Of a stretch of 17,698 nucleotides of DNA, positions 7,353 through 15,105 are shown piece after piece. Below the pieces are notes generated by a model. The model had not been told where the DNA came from. It did no database searches and worked only from the letters and a program-made list of their open reading frames with translations. A program made the position numbers and the translations under genes. Origin of the DNA: Betaproteobacteria bacterium (lineage in GTDB: Bacteria; Pseudomonadota; Gammaproteobacteria; Burkholderiales; Burkholderiaceae_C); NCBI GenBank assembly GCA_005884255.1, contig VBDL01000002.1, positions 1-17,698 on the forward strand, read 5' to 3'. Within the stretch, counting starts at the first letter, position 1, and the number at the start of each line of letters is the position of its first letter.

Positions 7353-8225
7353 ATGCTGGACCAGATCGTGACGAGCGGGCTGGCGATGGGCGCGATCTAC
7401 GCCCTCATCGCGCTGGGCTACGCCTTCGTCTGGAACACGATGGCGATCGTGAACTTCGCCGCCGGCGAGTTCGTGACGTTCGCTGCCTACATCTTCGTCG
7501 CCACATTCATCACCGCGCTCGGCTTCCCGTTCATCGTGGCGGTGCTCGCCGCGGCGCTGGTGATGGCGCTGCTCGGTGCGGTCTTCTCGCGCGTGGTCTT
7601 CGCGCGGCTGCAGAAGCAGCGCCCGCTGGTGGCCATCATCGCCACGGTGGGCTTCGGCATCTTCCTGAAGGAGCTGGCGCACATCCTCTACGGCCCCGAG
7701 CCGCTGATGTATTCCGGGCCGCTGGGCAGCAGCACGCTCAAGCTCTTGGGCATCAGCATCGGCTGGCAGCAGCTGCTGATCCTGGCGGTGGTGGTGGTGT
7801 TGATGGTCGTGCAGCACCTGGTGCTCCAGCGCAGCATGATCGGCAAGGTGATGCGCGCGGTGGCGGTGGACCGCGACACCGCCGCGCTGATGGGCATCCC
7901 GGTGCAGAAGGTGCTGGCCGGCACGTTCGCCTATTCCAGCGTGCTGTCGGCGCTGGCCGGAATCCTGCTCGCGCCGCTGTTCTTCGTGACCACCGAGATG
8001 GGCACGCTGGTGGGGCTGAAGGGCTTCGTCGCGATGATCATCGGCGGCTTCGGCAGCATCCCCGGCGCCATCGTCGGCGGGCTGCTGCTGGGCCTGTCGG
8101 AGAACCTCGGCGCGTACTGGATCTCGTCGACCTACAAGGACGTGATCGCCTTCTCGCTGCTGCTGATGTTCCTCGCCGTGCGGCCACAAGGGCTGCTGCC
8201 CGAGCGCCACGCCGACCGCGCCTGA
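7353..8225 (+). CDS. livH: ABC transporter permease, LivH type
   Basis: A 290-residue inner-membrane permease with about eight hydrophobic segments. It starts MLDQIVTSGLAMGAIYALIA, with the LivH-type NFAAGEFV motif at about residue 31, a cytoplasmic coupling region near RAVAVDRDTAALMGI, and the conserved IGGFGSIPGAIVGG segment near residue 230. Length fits the family. AAGGAGA lies just before the ATG. It pairs with the LivM half of the next gene, 11 bp downstream, to form the translocation channel. Liv-type importers of this kind also carry amides, organic acids and other polar solutes, so the name does not fix the cargo; the neighbouring kinase, aldolase and dehydrogenase genes point to a carbon source. 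Confidence 0.94.
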   Translation: MLDQIVTSGLAMGAIYALIALGYAFVWNTMAIVNFAAGEFVTFAAYIFVATFITALGFPFIVAVLAAALVMALLGAVFSRVVFARLQKQRPLVAIIATVGFGIFLKELAHILYGPEPLMYSGPLGSSTLKLLGISIGWQQLLILAVVVVLMVVQHLVLQRSMIGKVMRAVAVDRDTAALMGIPVQKVLAGTFAYSSVLSALAGILLAPLFFVTTEMGTLVGLKGFVAMIIGGFGSIPGAIVGGLLLGLSENLGAYWISSTYKDVIAFSLLLMFLAVRPQGLLPERHADRA

Positions 8226-8236
8226 AGGAAGCGACG

Positions 8237-10051
8237 ATGTTCATCCGCAAGCTCCTTCTCGCCGCGCTGATCATCGCGCTCGCGCTGCCGCCGATGCTCG
8301 GCCTCAACGGCTACTGGCTGCATGTGCTGAACCTCACCTGGATCGCCGCGATCGCGGCGCTGGGGCTGAACCTCGTCACCGGCATCACCGGCCAGATCGT
8401 GCTCGGCCAGGCCGCTTTGATGGGACTGGGCGCCTATGCCACCGGCTTGTTGATGCTCAAGGGCCACTGGCCCTGGTTCGCGGCCGTGCCCGCCGCGTTG
8501 CTGCTGGCCAGTGCGGTCGGCATCGCGATGGGCCTGCTGTCGCTGCGCATCAAGGGTCACTACCTGGCGATCACCACGCTGGCGCTGAACGAGATCTTCC
8601 GCCTCGTCGTGCTCAACGAGGAGCCGCTCACCGGCGGGCCGATGGGGCTGCGCGACATTCCGACGCTGTCGCTGCCGTCGCTCGGCAACTCGCTCGACGT
8701 GCAGATGTACCTGCCGCTCCTGGCAGTGACGGTGCTGTGCTACGCCGGTGCGCTGTGGCTGTACCGCGCCCGCCTGGGCCGCCAGATGCGCGCGGTGCGT
8801 GACGACGAACTCGCCGCCGAATCGATGGGCGTGGATTCGCGCGCCACCAAGGTCCGCGCCTTCGTGCTCGCCAGTGCGCTCGGCGCGCTGGCCGGCGCGC
8901 TGTACGTACTGTCCACCGGCTTCATCTCGCCCAACAACTTCGTCATCTTCGAGAGCATCAAGCTCGTGCTGATGACGGTGATCGGCGGCCTCGGCTCGAT
9001 CGGCGGCACGCTGCTCGGCGCGGCGGTGGTGACCCTGCTGCCCGAGCTGCTGCGCGACCTGCAGCTGATCTACATGGCCGTCTTCGGCCTCGCGGTGGTG
9101 GCGGTGCTGCTGCTCGCACCGCGCGGCCTGGGCGTGCTCGGCGACTGGTTGCTCGCGCCCTGGCTGCCGCAGCCCGAGCACGAACGCCAGCCGGGCGGCG
9201 TGCTGTCCGTCCTGCGCGGCGGCAAGGCCGCCAACGATGCAGCGACCGACCGCCCGCCCGTGCAGCGCGGCCCCGCACCCGGGCCCGAGGCCCCGGTGCT
9301 GATGCAGGTGCAGGGGCTGGGCAAGCACTTCGGCGGCGTGTACGCGCTCAGCGACGTGAGCTTCGACGTGCGCGAAGGCGAGATCCTCGGCGTGATCGGC
9401 CCCAACGGCTCGGGCAAGTCCACGCTCATCAACGTGTGCTCGGGCATCGTGCGCGCCGACGCCGGCCGGGTGACGCTCGCCGGCGAGGACGTGACGCAGC
9501 TGCCGCCCTGGCACATTCACCGCCGCGGTGTGGCGCGCATCTTCCAGAACGTGCGGCTGTGGGAATCGATGACTGTGCTGGAGAACGTGATGCTCGCCTG
9601 GCACGACGCCGGCGGCCGCCACGACGAGGCCGCCGCGCGCGCCGCGGCGCAGCAGGCCCTGGACGGCATGGGCATCGCCTTCCTCGCGCAGCGCCGCGCG
9701 GCGGACCTGTCGTTCGGGCAGAGCCGGCTCGTCGAGCTGGCGCGCGCCACGGTCACGCGACCGCGCCTGCTGCTGCTGGACGAGCCGGCGGCCGGGCTGC
9801 GCGGCGGGCTGGTGATGGAGCTGGCCGAGATCCTGCAGCACCTGCGTGCACAGGGCACCACGGTGCTGGTGGTCGAGCACCGCATCAAGCTCGTGATGGC
9901 GATGTGCGACCGCGTGGTGGTGCTCAACCTCGGCGACAAGATCGCCGAGGGCAGCCCCGAGGACATCCAGCGCGATCCCCATGTCATCGAGGCCTACCTC
10001 GGCGAACGCGCCGGCTACGACGTCGATGCACCCCAGGCGGTCAACGCCTGA
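8237..10051 (+). CDS. Fused LivM permease - LivG ATP-binding protein of ABC importer
   Basis: A 604-residue single reading frame joining two proteins that are separate in E. coli. Residues 1 to about 310 are a LivM-type permease (LGLNLVTGITGQIVLGQAAL near 42-61; VIGGLGSIGGTLLGA near 247). A hydrophilic Pro/Gly/Arg-rich linker spans about 310-355. Residues 356-604 are a LivG-type ATPase with Walker A GPNGSGKST at 388-396, signature LSFGQ at 491-495, Walker B LLLLDEP with D515/E516, and a switch histidine in VVEH. Both halves keep all key motifs, so the fusion looks functional. AAGGAAG precedes the ATG. The stop is 24 bp before binding protein 2. Permease-ATPase fusions of this type are known in Proteobacteria; here it fixes one LivG per LivM, with LivF as the partner ATPase. 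Confidence 0.94.
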   Translation: MFIRKLLLAALIIALALPPMLGLNGYWLHVLNLTWIAAIAALGLNLVTGITGQIVLGQAALMGLGAYATGLLMLKGHWPWFAAVPAALLLASAVGIAMGLLSLRIKGHYLAITTLALNEIFRLVVLNEEPLTGGPMGLRDIPTLSLPSLGNSLDVQMYLPLLAVTVLCYAGALWLYRARLGRQMRAVRDDELAAESMGVDSRATKVRAFVLASALGALAGALYVLSTGFISPNNFVIFESIKLVLMTVIGGLGSIGGTLLGAAVVTLLPELLRDLQLIYMAVFGLAVVAVLLLAPRGLGVLGDWLLAPWLPQPEHERQPGGVLSVLRGGKAANDAATDRPPVQRGPAPGPEAPVLMQVQGLGKHFGGVYALSDVSFDVREGEILGVIGPNGSGKSTLINVCSGIVRADAGRVTLAGEDVTQLPPWHIHRRGVARIFQNVRLWESMTVLENVMLAWHDAGGRHDEAAARAAAQQALDGMGIAFLAQRRAADLSFGQSRLVELARATVTRPRLLLLDEPAAGLRGGLVMELAEILQHLRAQGTTVLVVEHRIKLVMAMCDRVVVLNLGDKIAEGSPEDIQRDPHVIEAYLGERAGYDVDAPQAVNA

Positions 10052-10075
10052 TCCTCACCGTACAGGAGACACCCC

Positions 10076-11212
10076 ATGACCCGACTCGCTCCCGCTGGGA
10101 CCCTTGCACTCGCCGCCCTCGCCACCGCCGCCGCGCTCGCCATGCCAGCCGCCGCCAGCGCTCAGGTGGTGGTGGGCGCCTCGCTGCCGCTCACCGGCCC
10201 GCGCGCGCTGCTCGGCCGCTACTGGAAGCAGGGCGTCGACCAGGCGCTGGCCGAGATCAACGCCGCCGGCGGCGTGCTCGGCAAGCCGATGCAGGTGGTC
10301 TACGAGGACGACCTGGGCGACAACCCCAACGGCGCCACCAACGCGGTGAACCGCCTGATGAAGGTGCACAAGGTGCAGGCGATGCTGGGACCGCACTGGT
10401 CGGTGGCGCAGATGGCGACGCAGAAGCAGTACTGCGACGGCAGCATCGTCTCGGTCACCGGCGCCAGCGGCGTGCCCGTCACCGCGGCCGGCTGCAAGTA
10501 CGTGGTGCGCATCCGCGCCAACGACAGCCTGCAGGGGCAGGCGCTGGTGACCTACGCGCTGACCCACCTGAAGATCGACAAGATCGGCATCATCCACGTC
10601 AATGACGATTTCGGCAAAGGCGGCGCCGACCGCGTGGTCAAGGCGCTGGAGGCCGCGGGAATCAAGCCGGTGGGCGTGGAGGGCCACAACCCTGAGGACA
10701 AGGATTTCTCGGCGCAGCTCGGCCGCCTGAACAACGCCGGCGCCAGGCTCGTGCTGTTGTGGACGCACGACCAGGAGTCCGCGCTGATCGTGCGCCAGGG
10801 CAAGCAGATGGGGCTGCCGATGCGCTTTGCGGGATCCACCTCGCTCAGCCAGCCGATCTTCCTCAAGCTCGCGGGCGAGGCCGGCGAAGGCGCGATCAGT
10901 CCGACCGACTACGTCGCCAGCAACCCCGACCCGCTCGTGCAGCGCTTCGCGAAGAAGTACGGCGCCGCGTACAAGACCGAGTCGGAGCTGTACGCCGCCA
11001 CCTACTACGACGCGACCCAGATGCTGGCCAAGGCGATCAACCTGGCCGGCAGCACCGACCCGCAGAAAGTGCGCGACGCGTTCGCGCGCGTGCAGTACAC
11101 CGGCGTGCTGGGCAGTTACCGCTGCGAGGCCAATGGCGACTGCAACCACCAGGTGCACATGGTGGAGATCGCGAAGGGCGAGCCCGTGGTCAAGTCCACG
11201 GTGAAGTTCTGA
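10076..11212 (+). CDS. ABC transporter periplasmic binding protein, LivJ/Peripla_BP_6 type, copy 2
   Basis: A 378-residue exported binding protein with a signal peptide probably cleaved after ASA (residue 29). The mature sequence QVVVGASLPLTGPRALLGRY is colinear with binding protein 1 of this operon, well over half identical by eye, with the same cysteines and near-identical blocks around GPHxSVAQMATQK, NDDFGK, HNPxDKDFSA and NGDCNHQ. Ligand-proximal stretches differ, for example SGIPVTNSGC versus SGVPVTAAGC, and an inserted residue at GSTSLSQP. The gene is inserted between the LivM-G fusion and the LivF gene, with GGAGA before the ATG; its stop overlaps the livF start (TGATG). It probably serves the same membrane complex with a related ligand or another affinity. 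Cargo unknown. Confidence 0.93.
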   Translation: MTRLAPAGTLALAALATAAALAMPAAASAQVVVGASLPLTGPRALLGRYWKQGVDQALAEINAAGGVLGKPMQVVYEDDLGDNPNGATNAVNRLMKVHKVQAMLGPHWSVAQMATQKQYCDGSIVSVTGASGVPVTAAGCKYVVRIRANDSLQGQALVTYALTHLKIDKIGIIHVNDDFGKGGADRVVKALEAAGIKPVGVEGHNPEDKDFSAQLGRLNNAGARLVLLWTHDQESALIVRQGKQMGLPMRFAGSTSLSQPIFLKLAGEAGEGAISPTDYVASNPDPLVQRFAKKYGAAYKTESELYAATYYDATQMLAKAINLAGSTDPQKVRDAFARVQYTGVLGSYRCEANGDCNHQVHMVEIAKGEPVVKSTVKF

Positions 11213-11928
11213 TGGACACGGTGCTCGACATCCGCGAGGCCGACGCTTTCTACGGCAAGGCGCAGATCCTGTTCGGCGTGTCCGTCACCGTACGCCGCGG
11301 CGAGGTGGTGGCGGTGATCGGCGCCAACGGCGCGGGCAAGTCCACCACGCTGAACCTGGTGATGGGGCGGCTCAAGCCCAGCGGCGGCCATGTCGAGCTC
11401 GATGGACATTCCATCGCCGGCGCGGCCACCGAGCAGATCATCGCCGCCGGCGTGGCCTGCGTGCCGCAGCGCCGGCGCATCTTCCCGACGCTCACGGTGC
11501 TCGAGAACCTGGAGGTCGGCGGCTACGTGCGGCGCAAGGACAAGGCCGGCCTCGCGCGCACGCTGGACGAGGTCTACGGACTCTTCCCCGTGCTGAAGAA
11601 GAAGTCGCACATGCTGGGCGGCGTGCTGTCTGGCGGCGAGCAGCAGATGCTGGCGATCGGCCGCGGCCTGATGTCCAGCCCCAAGCTGCTGCTGCTGGAC
11701 GAGCCGTCGATGGGCATCTCGCCCAAGCTCACCACGGAGATGTTCGCCGACATCAAGCGCATTGCGCAGACCGGCCGCACCGTGATGCTGGTCGAGCAGA
11801 ACGCCTACGCGGCGCTGGGCATCGCCGACCGCGGCTATGTGCTGGAGAACGGCCGCGTGGCGCTCGAAGGCGAGGCACAGCGGCTGATTCACGACGACTA
11901 CGTGCGTCAGACCTACCTCGGAGCGTGA
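11212..11928 (+). CDS. livF: ABC transporter ATP-binding protein, LivF type
   Basis: A 238-residue ATPase whose ATG shares one base with the stop of binding protein 2, so it is translationally coupled. Motifs: Walker A GANGAGKST (near 38-46), a LivF-style PQRRRIFPTLTV stretch after the Q-loop, signature LSGGEQQ, Walker B LLLLDEP and a switch region MLVEQN. In LivF proteins the position after the switch glutamate is Gln rather than His, and this holds here. Length is normal. It should dimerise with the LivG half of the fused protein to drive uptake. It ends 4 bp before the FAD-dependent dehydrogenase gene. Confidence 0.95.
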   Translation: MDTVLDIREADAFYGKAQILFGVSVTVRRGEVVAVIGANGAGKSTTLNLVMGRLKPSGGHVELDGHSIAGAATEQIIAAGVACVPQRRRIFPTLTVLENLEVGGYVRRKDKAGLARTLDEVYGLFPVLKKKSHMLGGVLSGGEQQMLAIGRGLMSSPKLLLLDEPSMGISPKLTTEMFADIKRIAQTGRTVMLVEQNAYAALGIADRGYVLENGRVALEGEAQRLIHDDYVRQTYLGA

Positions 11929-11932
11929 TGCG

Positions 11933-13351
11933 ATGAGCTTCCCGATGTCCCGCGAGCGGGTGGCGCAGACGGTCGAAGGCCTGCTGCCGCGACTGCGCCA
12001 ACGCCTGGGCGAGCGCGCCGTCGCCACACTCGCGGTGCGCGAGCAGCACAGCCACGGCGAAGGCGTGCCCGATGCGAGCCTGCCCGACGCCGTGGTCTTC
12101 CCGCTGGACAACGACGAGGTCGCGTTCGTCGCCCGCCTGTGCTTCGACGCGCGCGTGCCGCTCATCCCCTTCGGCACCGGCACCTCGCTCGAAGGCCATG
12201 TGGTGGCGGTGCACGGCGGCATCTGCGTTGACCTGTCGCGCATGGATCGCGTGCTCGACGTGTCGGCCGAGGCGCTCGATTGCCGCGTGCAGGCCGGTGT
12301 GATGCGCGAGCAGCTCAATGCCGAAGTGCGCGGCCAGGGCCTGTTCTTCCCCATCGACCCGGGCGCCAACGCGTCGCTCGGCGGCATGGCCTCCACGCGT
12401 GCCTCCGGCACGGCGGCCGTACGCTACGGCACGATGCGCGACGCGGCGCTCGGCCTCACGGTGGTGACGGCCGACGGCCGCATCGTGCGCACCGGCACGC
12501 GCGCGCGCAAGACAGCGGCCGGGCTGGACCTGACGCGCCTGTTCGTCGGCAGCGAAGGCATCCTCGGCTTCATCACCGAGCTGCAACTCAAGCTCTGGGG
12601 CCTGCCCGAGGTGGTGCAGGCGGCGGTGTGCCAGTTCCCCGATCTCGGCGCGGCGGTCGGCGCCGTGATCAGCGCCTTGCAGATCGGCGTGCCGGTGGCG
12701 CGCATCGAGCTGCTCGACGACGTGCAGATGGACGCCTGCATTCGCTACTCGCACCTCGACGAGTTCAAGCCGCTGCCCACGCTCTTCATCGAATTCCACG
12801 GCTCGCCGGCCGCGGTGCGCGAGCAGGTGGAGACGATGCAGGCGCTGGCCGAGGAAGCCGGCGGCAGCGGCTTCGCGTGGGCCGAACGCCCCGAAGACCG
12901 CTCGCGGCTGTGGAAGGCGCGTCATGAGTGCTATCACGCGAACATGGCCTTGCGCCCCGGCTGCCGGCTGATCGGCACCGATGCCTGCGTTCCGATCTCG
13001 GCGCTGGTCGAGTGCATCCTTGAAACGCGCGAGGACGTCGCGCAAAGCGGCCTCGTCGCACCGCTCGTGGGTCATGTCGGCGACGGCAACTTCCACCTCG
13101 GCATCGTGTTCGACCCGGCCGACGCCGGCGAACGCGCGCGTGCGGAAGCGCTGGCCGAGCGCGTGGCGCTGCGCGCGATCCGCCACGGCGGTACTTGCAC
13201 CGGCGAGCACGGCATCGGCCTGCACCGCAGGCAGCAGCTGCAGGCCGAGCATGGCGAGGGCGTGGCGCTGATGCGTGCGATCAAGCAGGCGCTGGACCCG
13301 CGCGGCATCATGAACCCAGGCAAGATGCTGCCGGCCGAAGGCGCGGCATGA
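11933..13351 (+). CDS. FAD-linked D-2-hydroxyacid dehydrogenase (GlcD/D-lactate dehydrogenase family)
   Basis: A 472-residue flavoprotein of the VAO/PCMH superfamily with FAD-oxidase C-terminal domain. The FAD-binding half carries FGTGTSLEGH (80-89), DPGANASLGGMAST (142-155) and VGSEGILGFITE (205-216). The C-terminal half carries HVGDGNFH (381-388), TGEHGIG (423-429) and MNPGKM (460-465), the histidine/acid motifs typical of D-lactate, glycolate and D-2-hydroxyglutarate dehydrogenases. No signal peptide. Such enzymes oxidise a (D)-2-hydroxyacid to the 2-oxoacid and pass electrons to quinone, cytochrome or a flavoprotein. Here the product could be a substrate for the DHDPS-like enzyme at the front of the operon (inference). 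A GGAG at 11920-11923 supports ATG 11933; M5 is an alternative. The stop overlaps the next ATG by 4 bp. Cys and partner subunits (GlcE/GlcF) are not encoded nearby. Confidence 0.92.
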   Translation: MSFPMSRERVAQTVEGLLPRLRQRLGERAVATLAVREQHSHGEGVPDASLPDAVVFPLDNDEVAFVARLCFDARVPLIPFGTGTSLEGHVVAVHGGICVDLSRMDRVLDVSAEALDCRVQAGVMREQLNAEVRGQGLFFPIDPGANASLGGMASTRASGTAAVRYGTMRDAALGLTVVTADGRIVRTGTRARKTAAGLDLTRLFVGSEGILGFITELQLKLWGLPEVVQAAVCQFPDLGAAVGAVISALQIGVPVARIELLDDVQMDACIRYSHLDEFKPLPTLFIEFHGSPAAVREQVETMQALAEEAGGSGFAWAERPEDRSRLWKARHECYHANMALRPGCRLIGTDACVPISALVECILETREDVAQSGLVAPLVGHVGDGNFHLGIVFDPADAGERARAEALAERVALRAIRHGGTCTGEHGIGLHRRQQLQAEHGEGVALMRAIKQALDPRGIMNPGKMLPAEGAA

Positions 13352-14055
13352 AGCGCGATGCCCGCCCCACGCCGTCGGGCCGCGCCGAGGCCTACGAGCG
13401 CTTCTGCCAGCAGGTGTTGCGCGCGCACCTGCGGCCTGGGCAGTTCATCTCGCAGCGCGAGCTCGTCACGCTGCTGGATATGCCGCTCGGCGCCGTGCGC
13501 GAGATGATTCCGCGCCTGGAAGCGGCCAGCCTGCTGCGCACCGTGCCCAAGCGCGGGCTGCACATCGCGCCAGTGACCCTGCGGCTGATCCGCGACGCGT
13601 TCCAGGTGCGCTCGATGATCGAGCGCGATGCCATCGTGCACTTCATGCGCATCGTGTCGCACGAGGAGCTCGACGCGCTGGAACACTCGCACCATGCGAT
13701 GCTCGATCGCGCACGCTCGGCCCGGCCGGACCCGGCGCTCGACGCCGACACGCAGGCGCTGGACTGGGGCCTGCACGACCGCATGGTCGACGCGATGGGC
13801 AACGAGATCCTGTCGGAGATCTACCGCGTCAACAGCCTGCACGTGCGGCTGATCGCCTTGGACGCCAGCCAGATCGCGGCACAGCGCGTGTTGCCCGCCA
13901 TGCAGGAGCACCTGCAGTTCATCGCCGCGCTGCGCCGGCGCGACGAGGACGGCGCCATCGCCGCGCTGATGCATCACATCGGCAGCTCGCGCCAGCGGGT
14001 CGTCGATGCTTCCTTCCATCGCCTCGCAACGGTCAAGGCCACGAGTCCGGCCTGA
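13348..14055 (+). CDS. GntR-family transcriptional regulator, FadR subfamily (FCD domain), copy 2
   Basis: A 235-residue regulator starting at ATG 13348, overlapping the dehydrogenase stop (ATGA). The winged helix lies at about 14-75 (SQRELVTLLDMPLGAVREMI) and the FCD domain follows, with metal-ligand candidates D139, H143, H188 and H210. It is a paralogue of the regulator at 2659-3417: LDMPLGAVREMIPRLEAA, GNEILSEIYRVNSLHVRLI and PAMQEHL are identical or nearly so, including the DNA-recognition helix. It lacks the long basic N-terminal tail of copy 1. Being inside the operon it is likely co-expressed with its targets and may bind the same operators in the 3418-3602 spacer, perhaps with a different effector or as a heterodimer partner (inference). 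An upstream in-frame extension into the dehydrogenase gene was rejected because of the coupling overlap. Confidence 0.93.
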   Translation: MKRDARPTPSGRAEAYERFCQQVLRAHLRPGQFISQRELVTLLDMPLGAVREMIPRLEAASLLRTVPKRGLHIAPVTLRLIRDAFQVRSMIERDAIVHFMRIVSHEELDALEHSHHAMLDRARSARPDPALDADTQALDWGLHDRMVDAMGNEILSEIYRVNSLHVRLIALDASQIAAQRVLPAMQEHLQFIAALRRRDEDGAIAALMHHIGSSRQRVVDASFHRLATVKATSPA

Positions 14056-14087
14056 AGCGCGGCGCCCATGCACCCCTGGAGTACGAC

Positions 14088-15065
14088 ATGACAAGCCACC
14101 GTTCCCGCCGCCGCCTGCTGGTCGCGGCCGCCCTGCTCGCCGCCGTGGGCAGCGCCTTCGCGCAGACCAGGCTGAAATGGGGCCATGTGTATGAGGCGTC
14201 GGAGCCCTTCCACAAATGGTCGGCGTGGGCGGCCGAGGAGATCAGGAAGCGCAGCAACGGCAAGTACCAGATCGACGTGTACCCGGCGTCGCAGCTCGGC
14301 CGCGACAACGACCTGACGCAGGGCCTCACGATCGGCGCGGTGGACATCATCCTGTCGGGCTCCAGCTTCGCGGCCAAGACCTTCCCGCGCATCGGCGTCA
14401 CCTACTACCCCTACACCTTCCGCGACGCGAACCACCTCCTGGCCTACGCGAAGAGCGATCTTTACCGCGAGCTGGCCGACGGCTACGCGAGCAAGACGGG
14501 CAACCACATCGTCAGCACCGCTTACTACGGCGTGCGGCACACCAGCAGCAACCGCGCGTTCGCGCACTGCGCCGAGATGAAGGGGCTGAAGATCCGCGTA
14601 CCCGACGTGCCGGCCTACCTGGCCATGCCGCGCACCTGCGGCGCCAACACGGCGCCCATCGCTTTCGCCGAGGTGTACCTCGCACTGCAGAACGGCACGG
14701 TGGATGCGCAGGAGAATCCGCTGACCACCATCGAGGCGAAGAAGTTCTACGAGGTGCAGAAGCACATCGTGCTCACCGGCCACATCGTCGATCACGTCAA
14801 CACGGTGATCTCGGGTCAGCTGTGGAACAGGCTGAACGACGCCGAGCGCAAGATGTTCGTCGACGTCGCGCAGGAGGCGTCCGCAAAGGCCACGGCCGAC
14901 ATCGTGGCGCGCGAGAAGGAGCTCGTGGCCGTGTTCAAGCAGCGTGGATTGAACGTCGTCGACGTGAACACGGCGGAGTTCCGCGACGCGGTGCTGAAGA
15001 GCGTGCCCTTCGAGCAGTTCGGCTACCAGAAGGGCGACTGGGAGCGCATCCAGGCGCTGAAGTAA
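14088..15065 (+). CDS. TRAP-type transporter periplasmic binding protein, DctP family (no membrane subunits nearby)
   Basis: A 325-residue exported protein. The signal peptide SHRSRRRLLVAAALL ends AFA-Q (cleavage after 25); the SRRRLL stretch resembles a twin-arginine motif, so Tat export is possible. The mature part RLKWGHVYEASEPFHKW and the segment GLKIRVPD place the conserved carboxylate-binding arginine at R170; the GTVDAQENP motif (203-211) is typical of DctP proteins. TRAP binding proteins usually bind organic acids. It follows the second GntR gene by 32 bp with a GGAG before the ATG, so it may be the last gene of the operon. No DctQ or DctM gene lies in the window: the next gene is convergent. 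It may use TRAP membrane subunits encoded elsewhere, or act in sensing. Confidence 0.92.
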   Translation: MTSHRSRRRLLVAAALLAAVGSAFAQTRLKWGHVYEASEPFHKWSAWAAEEIRKRSNGKYQIDVYPASQLGRDNDLTQGLTIGAVDIILSGSSFAAKTFPRIGVTYYPYTFRDANHLLAYAKSDLYRELADGYASKTGNHIVSTAYYGVRHTSSNRAFAHCAEMKGLKIRVPDVPAYLAMPRTCGANTAPIAFAEVYLALQNGTVDAQENPLTTIEAKKFYEVQKHIVLTGHIVDHVNTVISGQLWNRLNDAERKMFVDVAQEASAKATADIVAREKELVAVFKQRGLNVVDVNTAEFRDAVLKSVPFEQFGYQKGDWERIQALK

Positions 15066-15105
15066 CGAGGTCGACACGGCGTGCCGCTCGTGCTGGCGAC
15101 GTGAC

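Noticed and set aside
8132..9982. Minus-strand open frame of 616 codons
   Set aside because: Antisense to the LivM-LivG fusion; no motif, typical mirror of a high-GC coding gene.
7353..11928. Assignment as a branched-chain amino-acid uptake system
   Set aside because: Family membership is clear, but no amino-acid catabolic gene is nearby; the kinase, lyase and dehydrogenase context suggests another cargo.
15066..15105. Bidirectional terminator between the convergent TRAP and MFS genes
   Set aside because: Expected from gene layout, but I found no stable stem with a T-tract in the 40 bp.
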